This document shows, piece after piece, positions 1 to 7,717 of a DNA stretch of 64,000 nt. Location of the stretch: the NCBI GenBank assembly GCA_949287835.1, contig CASEHV010000002.1, positions 30,379 to 94,378 of the forward strand, read 5' to 3'. The notes below the pieces were generated by a model. That model was not told the origin of the DNA, searched no databases, and worked only from the letters and a program-made list of their open reading frames with translations. Source of the stretch: an uncultured Helicobacter sp. (GTDB taxonomy: Bacteria > Campylobacterota > Campylobacteria > Campylobacterales > Helicobacteraceae). A program made the position numbers and the translations under genes. Numbering within the stretch: position 1 is the stretch's first letter; each line of letters begins with the position of its first letter.

Positions 1-1
1 A

Positions 2-646
2 TATTTTTCCATAGGTGCTAGATACGGCTTGAATCAAAGAGTAGAGATTTTTAGCTCTTTAGGTGCATTTTGGCAGCACAATCGTATTACAGATGATTTA
101 TCAAGAAATATGAGTGCTAATAGTAATTTTGCTTTTAACACTTGGAATCTAGGTGCTTTAGTAATGGTAAAAAATGAGACTAAAACACCTTCATTATTCA
201 TAGGATCTAGTGTGGATATATTGCAAAATTCCTCTCTTAACAATAAAGACTCTCTGCAGTATTTTAAAAGATTCTCTATTTTAGCCACAAGTTTTTATAG
301 CGTTGATCCCATTGTGTTTTTACTGCAAGCTGGATTCCAATTAAATTTGGCGAACAAAGTAGATTCTACATGGATTGATAGCGGCGAGATTTTTACTCTA
401 AATCCCATGATTTATTTTGCGGTAAATCCTTACATATCACTTAATTTTGGCTTACGATATAGCTATAAAACTAGAGACTATGTAAATGGCAGGGCGGTTG
501 TTGCTTCTACTTCGTCAATATCATATCTGTTTGGTTTAGCCTATGAGGTAAAACCAAAGCTAATATTTTTCGCCGATGTAGAACGTCTAAATAGTATCGA
601 TTATGATAGCAATACTATTAATTTCTCACTCTTGTATAGAATATAG
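2..646 (+). CDS. Outer-membrane beta-barrel protein, 5' end cut off by window edge
   Basis: The reading frame is open to the left edge, so the true start lies outside the window; the first internal start candidate is the TTG at 29. About 214 residues are visible. They are dominated by short alternating polar/hydrophobic stretches rich in Tyr, Phe, Ser and Asn, and the protein ends in an aromatic/hydrophobic strand (NFSLLYRI), as beta-barrels inserted in the outer membrane usually do. The general look is of a transporter-type barrel, but I cannot name the family. It ends 2 bases before the C39 peptidase gene, so the two are almost certainly co-transcribed and probably act together in the envelope. 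Confidence 0.6.
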   Translation, partial: YFSIGARYGLNQRVEIFSSLGAFWQHNRITDDLSRNMSANSNFAFNTWNLGALVMVKNETKTPSLFIGSSVDILQNSSLNNKDSLQYFKRFSILATSFYSVDPIVFLLQAGFQLNLANKVDSTWIDSGEIFTLNPMIYFAVNPYISLNFGLRYSYKTRDYVNGRAVVASTSSISYLFGLAYEVKPKLIFFADVERLNSIDYDSNTINFSLLYRI

Positions 647-648
647 CC

Positions 649-1332
649 ATGATTAGAATTATTTTTTTACTCTCACTTATGCCTTTTATGTTTGCAGCGG
701 TTATTAAAAATGGAGATGTCATTGTAGAGAAAAAGTTTTTATCATGGAGTGAGTTAAGAGATGTGGGTGTCGTAAAGCAGGAATATGATTATAGCTGTGG
801 GAGTGCATCCTTATCTACGATATTAAAATACTATTATGGACTTCATATAGGGGAAAAAGAAGTGCTAGATGATATATTGTCATCTAAGGGTGTAGATTTG
901 AGTAAAAAGTCGCAGATAGAGCAGGATTTGGCATTAAAGAAGCAGATTGATATATCTTTTTTGGATTTATCGGATTATGTTAGCAAAAAGGGGTTTAGAA
1001 GTCTAGGTCTAGCGCTGGATTTAGAGACTTTATCTAAGCTAAAAATACCTGTTATTGTATATGTAAAGGTAAGAGATAATGAGCATTTCACCGTTTATAA
1101 AGGCATGGATTCCCATTATGTTTATTTAGCTGACCCAAGCTTTGGAAATATAAAAGTAAGTATCTCTAAGTTTCAAGAGATGTTTTATCAAAGAGATAAT
1201 CTCAATCACCCTGGCAAGATTCTAGCAATTCTTCCAGACAGTACATATACTAATATACAACAAGATTTTATGAATGTAAAGTTTAATGCGAGATTCTTTG
1301 ATGATATTATCAAGGAAAAAAGCATTAAATAG
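649..1332 (+). CDS. Periplasmic C39-family cysteine peptidase
   Basis: This 227-residue protein begins with a short signal peptide (about residues 1-17, hydrophobic core ending FMFAA), so the enzyme should act in the periplasm. The peptidase C39 pattern is visible: oxyanion Gln44 and catalytic Cys50 in the stretch QEYDYSCGSAS, His146 in NEHFTVY, and Asp162 in ADPSFG. C39 domains classically remove double-glycine leaders and are usually fused to an ABC exporter. Here the domain stands alone and is exported. It sits directly behind a beta-barrel gene and about 130 bp ahead of a small exported peptide with a double-glycine-like motif, which is its likely substrate. Family assignment is strong; the substrate is inference. 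Confidence 0.85.
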   Translation: MIRIIFLLSLMPFMFAAVIKNGDVIVEKKFLSWSELRDVGVVKQEYDYSCGSASLSTILKYYYGLHIGEKEVLDDILSSKGVDLSKKSQIEQDLALKKQIDISFLDLSDYVSKKGFRSLGLALDLETLSKLKIPVIVYVKVRDNEHFTVYKGMDSHYVYLADPSFGNIKVSISKFQEMFYQRDNLNHPGKILAILPDSTYTNIQQDFMNVKFNARFFDDIIKEKSIK

Positions 1333-1348
1333 CTTATTTTAGTAAAAG

Positions 1349-1384
1349 TTTTTATCATATATATATATATATATATGATAAAAA
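1349..1384. repeat. 36-bp perfect palindrome with a central (AT)n dinucleotide tract
   Basis: Bases 1349-1358 (TTTTTATCAT) and 1375-1384 (ATGATAAAAA) are exact reverse complements around roughly ten AT dinucleotides. The palindrome lies 16 bp past the peptidase stop codon and 23 bp before the -35 box of the next promoter. It may act as a weak terminator or cruciform, and a dinucleotide tract of this length can change length by slippage. Confidence 0.8.
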
Positions 1385-1407
1385 TGCTTAATATACGCTA
1401 ATTTTAC

Positions 1408-1436
1408 TTGACAAACATTATTGTTTTGTATATAAT
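1408..1436 (+). promoter_or_regulatory. Perfect-consensus sigma-70 promoter for the small peptide gene
   Basis: TTGACA at 1408-1413 and TATAAT at 1431-1436 are separated by exactly 17 bp. Both hexamers match the consensus fully. Promoters in Campylobacterota usually have no recognisable -35 box, so this is an unusually strong-looking promoter. The -10 box ends 27 bp before the ATG at 1464. Confidence 0.8.
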
Positions 1437-1463
1437 ACATGTGTTTTTTTACAGGAGAGTTTT

Positions 1464-1739
1464 ATGAATTCGTTTAAAATGTTGGGTTCTGTAGTTGTTT
1501 GTTCCGCTCTATGTTTTGCTACTCTAAATGCAAACACCATAAGCAAGAGCGATGCAGATTTGTTGTTTAGCAATGTTGATGCAAAGAAAGTAGCAGTTAT
1601 TGACAATGCTGAGATGAAAAATACAAAAGGCGAGTCTTTTCTAGGTCTTGCTATTGTGGCTGGTGTTACTTGGCTTGGCACTTGTTTTTTTGGCGAATGT
1701 AGTGTTGATGTTGATTTGGATATTAGATTGTCTTGGTAG
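1464..1739 (+). CDS. Small Sec-exported peptide with a double-glycine-like leader motif
   Basis: The 91-residue product starts at the ATG after AGGAGAG. Residues 1-23 form a Sec signal peptide with probable cleavage after LNA. Residues 46-57 read IDNAEMKNTKGE. Counting Glu57 as -1, this places Glu at -8, Met at -7 and Gly at -2, which is the spacing of double-glycine leaders cut by C39 peptidases, except that the final Gly/Ala/Ser is Glu. The remaining roughly 34-residue core is hydrophobic (FLGLAIVAGVTWLG) with two cysteines (Cys74, Cys79) and an acidic tail. A two-step route, Sec export followed by periplasmic C39 trimming, is inference. It could be a bacteriocin-like peptide, a surface structural subunit or a signal; the product is unrecognised. 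Confidence 0.65.
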   Translation: MNSFKMLGSVVVCSALCFATLNANTISKSDADLLFSNVDAKKVAVIDNAEMKNTKGESFLGLAIVAGVTWLGTCFFGECSVDVDLDIRLSW

Positions 1740-1791
1740 TAGTTTTGTGAATATTTAGATTTTATGATTTTAATTTTTGAGAGGTGTTTTT

Positions 1792-2541
1792 ATGAAAAAA
1801 GTTAGTGTATTAAAGGCATTTTTTATTAGCTCATTTGTTGCTGGTGCGTTGGCTTCTAGTGCGAGTGCTGCTTGTGTTGCTGATTTATGTAAGGTTGAGG
1901 GTGTTGGTATAGGTGGTGCGTGGATTGGTTACGACAAAAATGTCAATAATGAATCTGTAAGCTCTTGGGTCGGCTACATATCTACTACTGAGAAGCTTGT
2001 ATATTGGAATAGAATGCAGTCTTCTTTTGATCTTAGACTGGGTCTTGGTCAGCAAAGCATCGCTAGTAAAACTCATACTAATTGGTTGTTACAGGGGACA
2101 GCTAGAGTTGGTGGAAATGTAGCTACTCCTACTATCCCTTTATTTATTAATATTTTTGGGGATGTTGATTCTAGTCTTGCAGGTATAAGCAGAACAAATA
2201 TTTCTTTTGGTTTAGAGTTAGAGACAGAGGTTTCATTGGGTGCTGCTTCAATATTCCTTAGTGCTGGGTATGGTTTGACTAGACCTATATATGTAGGTGA
2301 TTATGGCGATGGTCGTGAAGCTGTTGCTTCAAAAGCATTTGGCTCTGTTATAATAGCTAGTGCTGGTGTGGCATTTAATGTATTTTCCAACTATGAGCTT
2401 TTTGTAAAAGCTAGTGGTAGATATTATAATCTAAAGGGTGCTGGATATGACAATACATTCTACTATCCTAAGGCAAGTAATTTCACTGTCATGGCAGAGA
2501 TTGGTCTTAGAGGCGTGAGTGGATATACTAGGTCAAACTAA
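1792..2541 (+). CDS. Outer-membrane beta-barrel protein downstream of the small peptide
   Basis: The ATG at 1792 follows GAGAGG with 7 bp spacing and is preferred over the in-frame TTG at 1777. The 249-residue product has a clear signal peptide (MKKVSVLKAFF to ASSASA). The rest is a run of amphipathic beta-type stretches rich in Gly, Ser, Tyr and Phe, consistent with a small outer-membrane barrel. It is 52 bp downstream of the small peptide gene with no obvious terminator between them, so it likely shares the strong promoter at 1408. I do not recognise the family. A role as partner, receptor or export pore for the peptide is inference from position only. Confidence 0.6.
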   Translation: MKKVSVLKAFFISSFVAGALASSASAACVADLCKVEGVGIGGAWIGYDKNVNNESVSSWVGYISTTEKLVYWNRMQSSFDLRLGLGQQSIASKTHTNWLLQGTARVGGNVATPTIPLFINIFGDVDSSLAGISRTNISFGLELETEVSLGAASIFLSAGYGLTRPIYVGDYGDGREAVASKAFGSVIIASAGVAFNVFSNYELFVKASGRYYNLKGAGYDNTFYYPKASNFTVMAEIGLRGVSGYTRSN

Positions 2542-2620
2542 GAATCTTTATATACTAGACTTTCTATCTAATGTCTAGTATTTTTTGCTTATATTAAAAG
2601 TGTTTAGATATAAATCACTT

Positions 2621-4204
2621 ATGATTGAGCATATATTAATTAGAGATTCCATTGCTTTCTCTAGCCTAGAGCTTGAGTTTTGCAGTGGATTTAATGTTAT
2701 TAGCGGCGTTAGCGGTGCTGGGAAATCTGTATTGCTAGATTCTATCCTAGCGTTATTTGGGTTTAAAGAGGTATCAGCGAATTTACTTGAGGGCAGACTT
2801 AGCCTAGATTTTGCCATATTTGACATAACACTAGAGGATTTTGGAATCCTCTATGAAAAAGACCTCCTAAATGAATGCGTCATTTCATCTATCAGACGTC
2901 AGAGTGTGCGTTATTTTATAAACAATCAGTCTATATCAAAAAGAAAGCTATCCCAGATTACAACCCGTTTTGTAAAATTTGTTAGCATAAAAGAGGGCAA
3001 TGAGCTAGATAGCGAATATATGTTAGACATATTAGATTCCATTTGTAGCGCTAAAAATAATACCGAGAATTTTAATGCTCTCTTACAATCTTATAGAGAA
3101 ACTTTTCATAATTATAAAAAAGTCAATGCGACATTATCTAGTATGAGGGAATCTCAGAAAAATATAGCAAGTCTAAAAGACTTTGCAATGTTTGAGATAG
3201 AAAAAATTACAAAAATAAATCCACAAATTGGCGAGTATGAAAAACTGCTAGAGGATAAAAGGAAATTAAGCAAAAAAGAGAAAATAATAGAGCATTCAAG
3301 CAGAGCATTTGCAGCACTTGATAATCTTGAATGCGTTAGGAAAACTTTTGAACTTTTAGAGATTGATTCCTCCGCATTTTCTTCTTGCATAGAGGATACT
3401 TATGCCTTGCTAGAGCAGGGTATTGAATCATTTTCAAATATAGACTTTGAGCCAGAGGAGTTGCTAGAACGTCTTAGCATACTTTCAGAGCTAAATAGAC
3501 GTTATGGCAGTGAGGGTGAGGCGTTGGAATATTTAAGAGAGCAGCAAGAGAAACTAAAAGAGTATGAAAATATAGAGTTTGACATGGCAAATATAGAGCA
3601 GGAGGCTAGAGACTTAGAATCTAATCTCTTATTTTTAGCCAAAAAAATTACAAAAATAAGGCAGGATAACCTAGAAATTTTCATAGATTATTTAAATGAT
3701 TTTGCCAAAGAATTGCGACTGCCACATATAACTTTGAATCTAGATTCTAAGGATATGGGTGATTTGGGCATGGATAGCCTTGAGATTTTTATGGATTCTA
3801 AGGATAAGTCTGTGCTATCTTCTGGAGAGTATAATCGTCTTAGACTCTGTATGCTATGTGCTGGTGTGAAGTCTTTAAAAAGTAACGGAGGGATTTTGAT
3901 TTTAGATGAGATTGATGCCAATCTTAGCGGAGAAGAGAGCTATGGCGTGGCAAGACTTCTAGCATTTTTATCTAAAAGTTATCAGATTTTTGCGATTTCC
4001 CATCAGCCTTTTATGCCACTTTTAAGCGATAATCATTATTTGGTTTATAAAGATATGGAGGGAAAAAGCCATGTGAAACTGCTAGATGAGGAAGGCAGAA
4101 TTGCCGAGATTGCAAGGATTATTAGCGGTTCTAATCTCAATGAGGACGCGATGCAGTATGCAAAGGCATTACTTAAAGGTATTTCCAATGAGAGTAGAAT
4201 CTAA
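2621..4204 (+). CDS. recN: DNA repair protein RecN
   Basis: RecN is an SMC-like ATPase that acts at double-strand breaks. The N-terminal Walker A is GVSGAGKS. The middle is a long charged coiled-coil region. The C-terminal half has a signature-like LSSGEYNRLRL, Walker B ILILDEIDANLSGEES and the switch IFAISHQPF. I start it at the ATG at 2621, giving 528 residues with the expected N-terminus (MIEHILIRDSIAF, compare LYIKNFALI in relatives), rather than at the TTG at 2585. The signature is LSSGE rather than the usual LSGGE. It is 42 bp upstream of polA, on the same strand. Confidence 0.9.
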   Translation: MIEHILIRDSIAFSSLELEFCSGFNVISGVSGAGKSVLLDSILALFGFKEVSANLLEGRLSLDFAIFDITLEDFGILYEKDLLNECVISSIRRQSVRYFINNQSISKRKLSQITTRFVKFVSIKEGNELDSEYMLDILDSICSAKNNTENFNALLQSYRETFHNYKKVNATLSSMRESQKNIASLKDFAMFEIEKITKINPQIGEYEKLLEDKRKLSKKEKIIEHSSRAFAALDNLECVRKTFELLEIDSSAFSSCIEDTYALLEQGIESFSNIDFEPEELLERLSILSELNRRYGSEGEALEYLREQQEKLKEYENIEFDMANIEQEARDLESNLLFLAKKITKIRQDNLEIFIDYLNDFAKELRLPHITLNLDSKDMGDLGMDSLEIFMDSKDKSVLSSGEYNRLRLCMLCAGVKSLKSNGGILILDEIDANLSGEESYGVARLLAFLSKSYQIFAISHQPFMPLLSDNHYLVYKDMEGKSHVKLLDEEGRIAEIARIISGSNLNEDAMQYAKALLKGISNESRI

Positions 4205-4246
4205 CAAATCAAGGATAGTAACAACCCAAAAATCACAGGAGTCAGT

Positions 4247-6040
4247 ATGTTTAGTTATGAATATAAATTAATAAATGATGAGAAAACATTATTTGAGATT
4301 CTAAATAATATCAATATGGAGAGTCCTATTTGTTTTGATTGTGAGAGCAATGGTCTTGAGGTTCGCTCTGTTGATATGGTCGGATTTAGCTTTTGTGCCG
4401 ATGGGGTGCATGGCTATTATGTCCCGCTTCTGCACATGGCTATTGGCGAGGATTCTTGCATTAGGAGGGAAGTAGCAAAGAGGGCATTGGAGATTATCTT
4501 TAGTCATGATTTAATCGGGCATAATATTAAGTTTGACTTAAGTGTAACTTTGCATAATTTCGGAATCTATCCTAAAAGAAGTTGTTTTGATTCCATGATT
4601 CTAGCGTGGCTTATGAATCCAAATCAAAGTCTAAAGTTAGATTCTCTTATGCAAACACATTTTTCTCATAAGATGATTGCCTTTAGCGAGATTGTACCAA
4701 AGAATAGCGACTTCTCCTATGTCCCGCTAGATGAGGCATGTAAATATGCCGCAGAAGATGCGGTGGCGACATTTCAGCTTTACCATAAACTCTTAAGTCT
4801 TTGCGATGAGAGCATTCTTAATATTGCAAAAAGCTTAGAATTTCCTTTCATTCATTCACTTTGTAGTATGGAGGACTGCGGAATCGCCATTGATTTAAAC
4901 TATTTTTCAACACTACGAGAGAGTATTAGTAATAAACTCATGGCATTGCAAGAACAGATTCACAAGGCAGCGGGGGTAGAGTTTAATGTCAATTCTACAA
5001 AGCAATTAGCCCAAGTGCTATTTGAGAATCTAGGTTTGCAAACTCAAAAGAGGGGTAAAAGCGGATATAGCACCGATGAAAGCACTCTAAAAGCACTAAA
5101 AGATTCCCACCCTATTATCCCCCTTTTGCTTGAGTATCGTGAGGCTTTTAAACTTTTTAGCACCTACATCGAGCCGTTTTTAAAGATAGATTCTAAGAGA
5201 ATCTACACCTCCTTTTCGCACACAGGCACGAACACAGGCAGACTAAGCTCAAAATCTCCAAACCTGCAAAATATCCCAGTGCGTAGCGAAATGGGTAAAA
5301 GCATACGAGGAGGCTTTGTTGCAGAGAGTGGAAATGTGCTAGTTAGCCTTGATTACTCTCAAATAGAGCTTAGATTACTAGCACATTTTAGTGAGGATTC
5401 TGTGCTTTTGGAATCTTTTGCCAACAATATAGACATACATGCCAAGACAGCAGGATTAATCTTTAAAGACAAACTAGATGAAAATTTTAGCCATTACAGA
5501 AATATCGCAAAATCCATAAACTTCGGGCTAATCTATGGCATGGGAGCAAAGAAACTAGCCCAGACCCTAGATATATCGCAAAAGGAGGCAGGTGCGTATA
5601 TCAAGGCATATTTTGCTAATTTCCCAAGTGTCAAAGACTTTTTGGAGAGAAAAAAGCAAGAGATTTTAGAGCGTGGATACATGGAGACACTCATAGGTAG
5701 AAGACGATATTTTGAATTTGATATGAGTAATGAATTTATGATTCAGGCACATTTAAGGGAAGGGGTAAATAGCATTTTTCAGGGTAGTGCGGCGGATTTA
5801 ATAAAACTCTCTATGAATAGAATCTTTAGCGAGATAGAGCAGATGCAGAGATTCGGAGAGAGTAGGGGGGAGGCAAAAATGCTATTGCAAATCCACGATG
5901 AGCTTATCTTTGAGATAAAAGAGGAGAGCGCAGATTCTATATCTAGCAGGATAAAGGAGATTATGGAGAATGTCTATGAGCTTAGAGTGCCACTTGTGTG
6001 TAATGTGTCGAAAGGTTATACATGGGCAGATTTGAAGTAG
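4247..6040 (+). CDS. polA: DNA polymerase I, naturally Klenow-like (no 5' nuclease domain)
   Basis: The 597-residue product starts at an ATG after ACAGGAG. It holds a 3'-5' proofreading domain with all three motifs (Exo I FDCESNG; Exo II GHNIKFDLSV; Exo III YAAEDAVATF). The family-A polymerase domain follows: motif A DYSQIELRLLAHFS, O-helix RNIAKSINFGLIYGMG, motif C LLQIHDELIFEI. What is missing is the roughly 290-residue N-terminal 5' nuclease that bacterial PolA normally carries. The region just upstream is recN, so no broken remnant is present. H. pylori PolA, by contrast, is a full-length protein of about 890 residues. Okazaki-primer removal would need RNase H or a stand-alone flap nuclease encoded elsewhere. 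Confidence 0.9.
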   Translation: MFSYEYKLINDEKTLFEILNNINMESPICFDCESNGLEVRSVDMVGFSFCADGVHGYYVPLLHMAIGEDSCIRREVAKRALEIIFSHDLIGHNIKFDLSVTLHNFGIYPKRSCFDSMILAWLMNPNQSLKLDSLMQTHFSHKMIAFSEIVPKNSDFSYVPLDEACKYAAEDAVATFQLYHKLLSLCDESILNIAKSLEFPFIHSLCSMEDCGIAIDLNYFSTLRESISNKLMALQEQIHKAAGVEFNVNSTKQLAQVLFENLGLQTQKRGKSGYSTDESTLKALKDSHPIIPLLLEYREAFKLFSTYIEPFLKIDSKRIYTSFSHTGTNTGRLSSKSPNLQNIPVRSEMGKSIRGGFVAESGNVLVSLDYSQIELRLLAHFSEDSVLLESFANNIDIHAKTAGLIFKDKLDENFSHYRNIAKSINFGLIYGMGAKKLAQTLDISQKEAGAYIKAYFANFPSVKDFLERKKQEILERGYMETLIGRRRYFEFDMSNEFMIQAHLREGVNSIFQGSAADLIKLSMNRIFSEIEQMQRFGESRGEAKMLLQIHDELIFEIKEESADSISSRIKEIMENVYELRVPLVCNVSKGYTWADLK

Positions 6041-6077
6041 TTTTGGTAAAATAGTAAATTATATTTTGAGGTTTTGA

Positions 6078-7226
6078 ATGGAAAATATTAATGATATAGT
6101 AGAAGCACTTGCCTCGGAAAATGGACTGCCAAAGAATCAAGTCATAGAGGCAATTAAAGAATCTATGGTAAAAATGGCTAAAAAAGAGATAGATGAGGAA
6201 GCCAACTTTGTCGTGCTAGAGGATAAGGATAGTAATGACTTTCGCTTGGTGCAGAAAATGATAGTGTGTAATGATGTGGATTTTAATGATTCCATGAGTG
6301 CTACGCATGTTACGTTATCACAGGCTAGTGCGTTGGTGCATAATGTAAGCGTTGGAGACACACTAGAGTATCAAATCAATCTTGAGAGTATGAATCGCAA
6401 TGCGGTAAATGGCATTTTTCATGACATATCTATGCAGCTACAAAGGCTAAATGAAAGAGAGATTCTAAAAAAATTAGAGAAAGATATAAATAAAATCGTG
6501 ATAGCCATAGTCGTGCATATTAGCGACAGAGGGGACGTAGCAGTAGAGATAAATGACACGAGGGCTACCATGCCACTAAAGAATAGAATCAAAGGCGAGA
6601 GTTTTAAAATAGGGCAGCCCATAAGGTGCATTTTGAAATCTGCAAAAATTACCAAGCACGGGCTAAAAATAGAAGTATCGCGCACCACGCCCCTAATGCT
6701 AGAGGAGCTATTAAAACTAGAAGTGCCAGAGATAAAAGATGGTGATGTCATAATACACAAGATAGCTAGAATCCCAGGTGAGAGAGCAAAAGTATCCGTG
6801 TATGCAAATAATCCAAAAATAGACCCCATAGGTGCCACCGTGGGTGCAAAGGGGGTTAGAATCAATGCCATTAGTAAGGAGCTAAATGGCGAGAGTATTG
6901 ACTGCGTTGAGTATTCTAATATCCCAGAAATCTTTATCTCAAAGGCATTGCTACCCGCACAGGTGCTATCTGTAAAGATAGATAAAAGTCAAGATTTAGA
7001 GCGACCAAAGGCTATCGTGCAGATAGGCAAATCGCAAAAATCAAAGGCAATAGGCAGGAGTGGAATCAACATACGACTTGCAAGTATGATAACAGGCTAT
7101 GACTTCCAGCTAGATGAGATAGAGGAGAAGCAAAGCAGCGAGGCACAGCAGAGTGCAAAAAGCGGGGAGGCAAAAGAGAAAAAGCTAGGATTAGAGGCGT
7201 TGGAGTCGTTGTTTAAGGGTGGGTGA
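6078..7226 (+). CDS. nusA: Transcription termination/antitermination factor NusA
   Basis: NusA binds RNA polymerase and nascent RNA and tunes pausing, termination and antitermination. The 382-residue length fits Campylobacterota, which lack the C-terminal acidic repeats. Order: N-terminal RNAP-binding domain (NDIVEALASENGLPKNQVIEAIKESM), an S1 domain (about residues 130-200), then two KH domains with GATVGAKGVRI and GRSGINIRLAS. The C-terminus is Glu/Lys-rich and ends in LGLEALESLFKGG. The start follows GAGG. It overlaps the following ynfA-like gene by 4 bp. Confidence 0.92.
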   Translation: MENINDIVEALASENGLPKNQVIEAIKESMVKMAKKEIDEEANFVVLEDKDSNDFRLVQKMIVCNDVDFNDSMSATHVTLSQASALVHNVSVGDTLEYQINLESMNRNAVNGIFHDISMQLQRLNEREILKKLEKDINKIVIAIVVHISDRGDVAVEINDTRATMPLKNRIKGESFKIGQPIRCILKSAKITKHGLKIEVSRTTPLMLEELLKLEVPEIKDGDVIIHKIARIPGERAKVSVYANNPKIDPIGATVGAKGVRINAISKELNGESIDCVEYSNIPEIFISKALLPAQVLSVKIDKSQDLERPKAIVQIGKSQKSKAIGRSGINIRLASMITGYDFQLDEIEEKQSSEAQQSAKSGEAKEKKLGLEALESLFKGG

Positions 7227-7549
7227 GATATTTGCTTAAGTCATTATTAATTTTCCTTTTAGCCGCTTTATTTGAGGTGGGCGGCGGTTATCTTGTATGG
7301 ATATGGCTAAAGGAGGGGAAATCTTTATTTATAGGTTTATTTGGAATGCTATGTCTATGTATTTATGGAATCATAGCGACATTTCAAATCGAGGGTTTTG
7401 GTAGAGTTTATGCCGCTTATGGCGGAATCTTTGTAGTATTTTCGATTATATGGGCAATGTTGTTAGATGGCTTTAGTCCTGATAGATGGGATATTATCGG
7501 GGCTTTTGTGATTCTTGCTGGTGTATTTTTGATGTATATGCCGAGATGA
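7223..7549 (+). CDS. YnfA/UPF0060 family small membrane protein
   Basis: The 108-residue protein has four predicted transmembrane helices and the family signatures (LFEVGGGYLVW; GRVYAAYGGIFVV; DRWDIIGAFVILAGV). The family resembles small-multidrug-resistance folds and has been linked to drug efflux in enterics, but its role here is unproven. It starts at a GTG that overlaps the nusA stop (GTGA), so it is translationally coupled to nusA, an odd partner for an efflux-type protein. Confidence 0.85.
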   Translation: MRYLLKSLLIFLLAALFEVGGGYLVWIWLKEGKSLFIGLFGMLCLCIYGIIATFQIEGFGRVYAAYGGIFVVFSIIWAMLLDGFSPDRWDIIGAFVILAGVFLMYMPR

Positions 7550-7585
7550 TTTATTAATGAGAATCATATATTATTATTAATATAT

Positions 7586-7604
7586 AAAAATGATAATCAA
7601 TTTT
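7586..7604. promoter_or_regulatory. Fur-box-like operator upstream of the TonB-dependent receptor
   Basis: AAAAATGATAATCAATTTT matches 14 of 19 positions of the classic Fur consensus, including the uninterrupted core TGATAATCA. Weaker related sites (GAATCATATATTATTATT near 7561 and AATATAATCATTCTTATG near 7650) lie in the same AT-rich leader. The position 114 bp ahead of an iron-uptake-type receptor supports iron repression. Campylobacterota Fur sites are degenerate, so this is a candidate only. Confidence 0.5.
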
Positions 7605-7717
7605 ACTAAAAGTAACATTAAAAATTATTTTTGCTATTTTAATAATGAAAATATAATCATTCTTATGATTAAAATATTAGAATTTTGTTTAATATTATCA
7701 TTTTTAGGAGTTATTAA

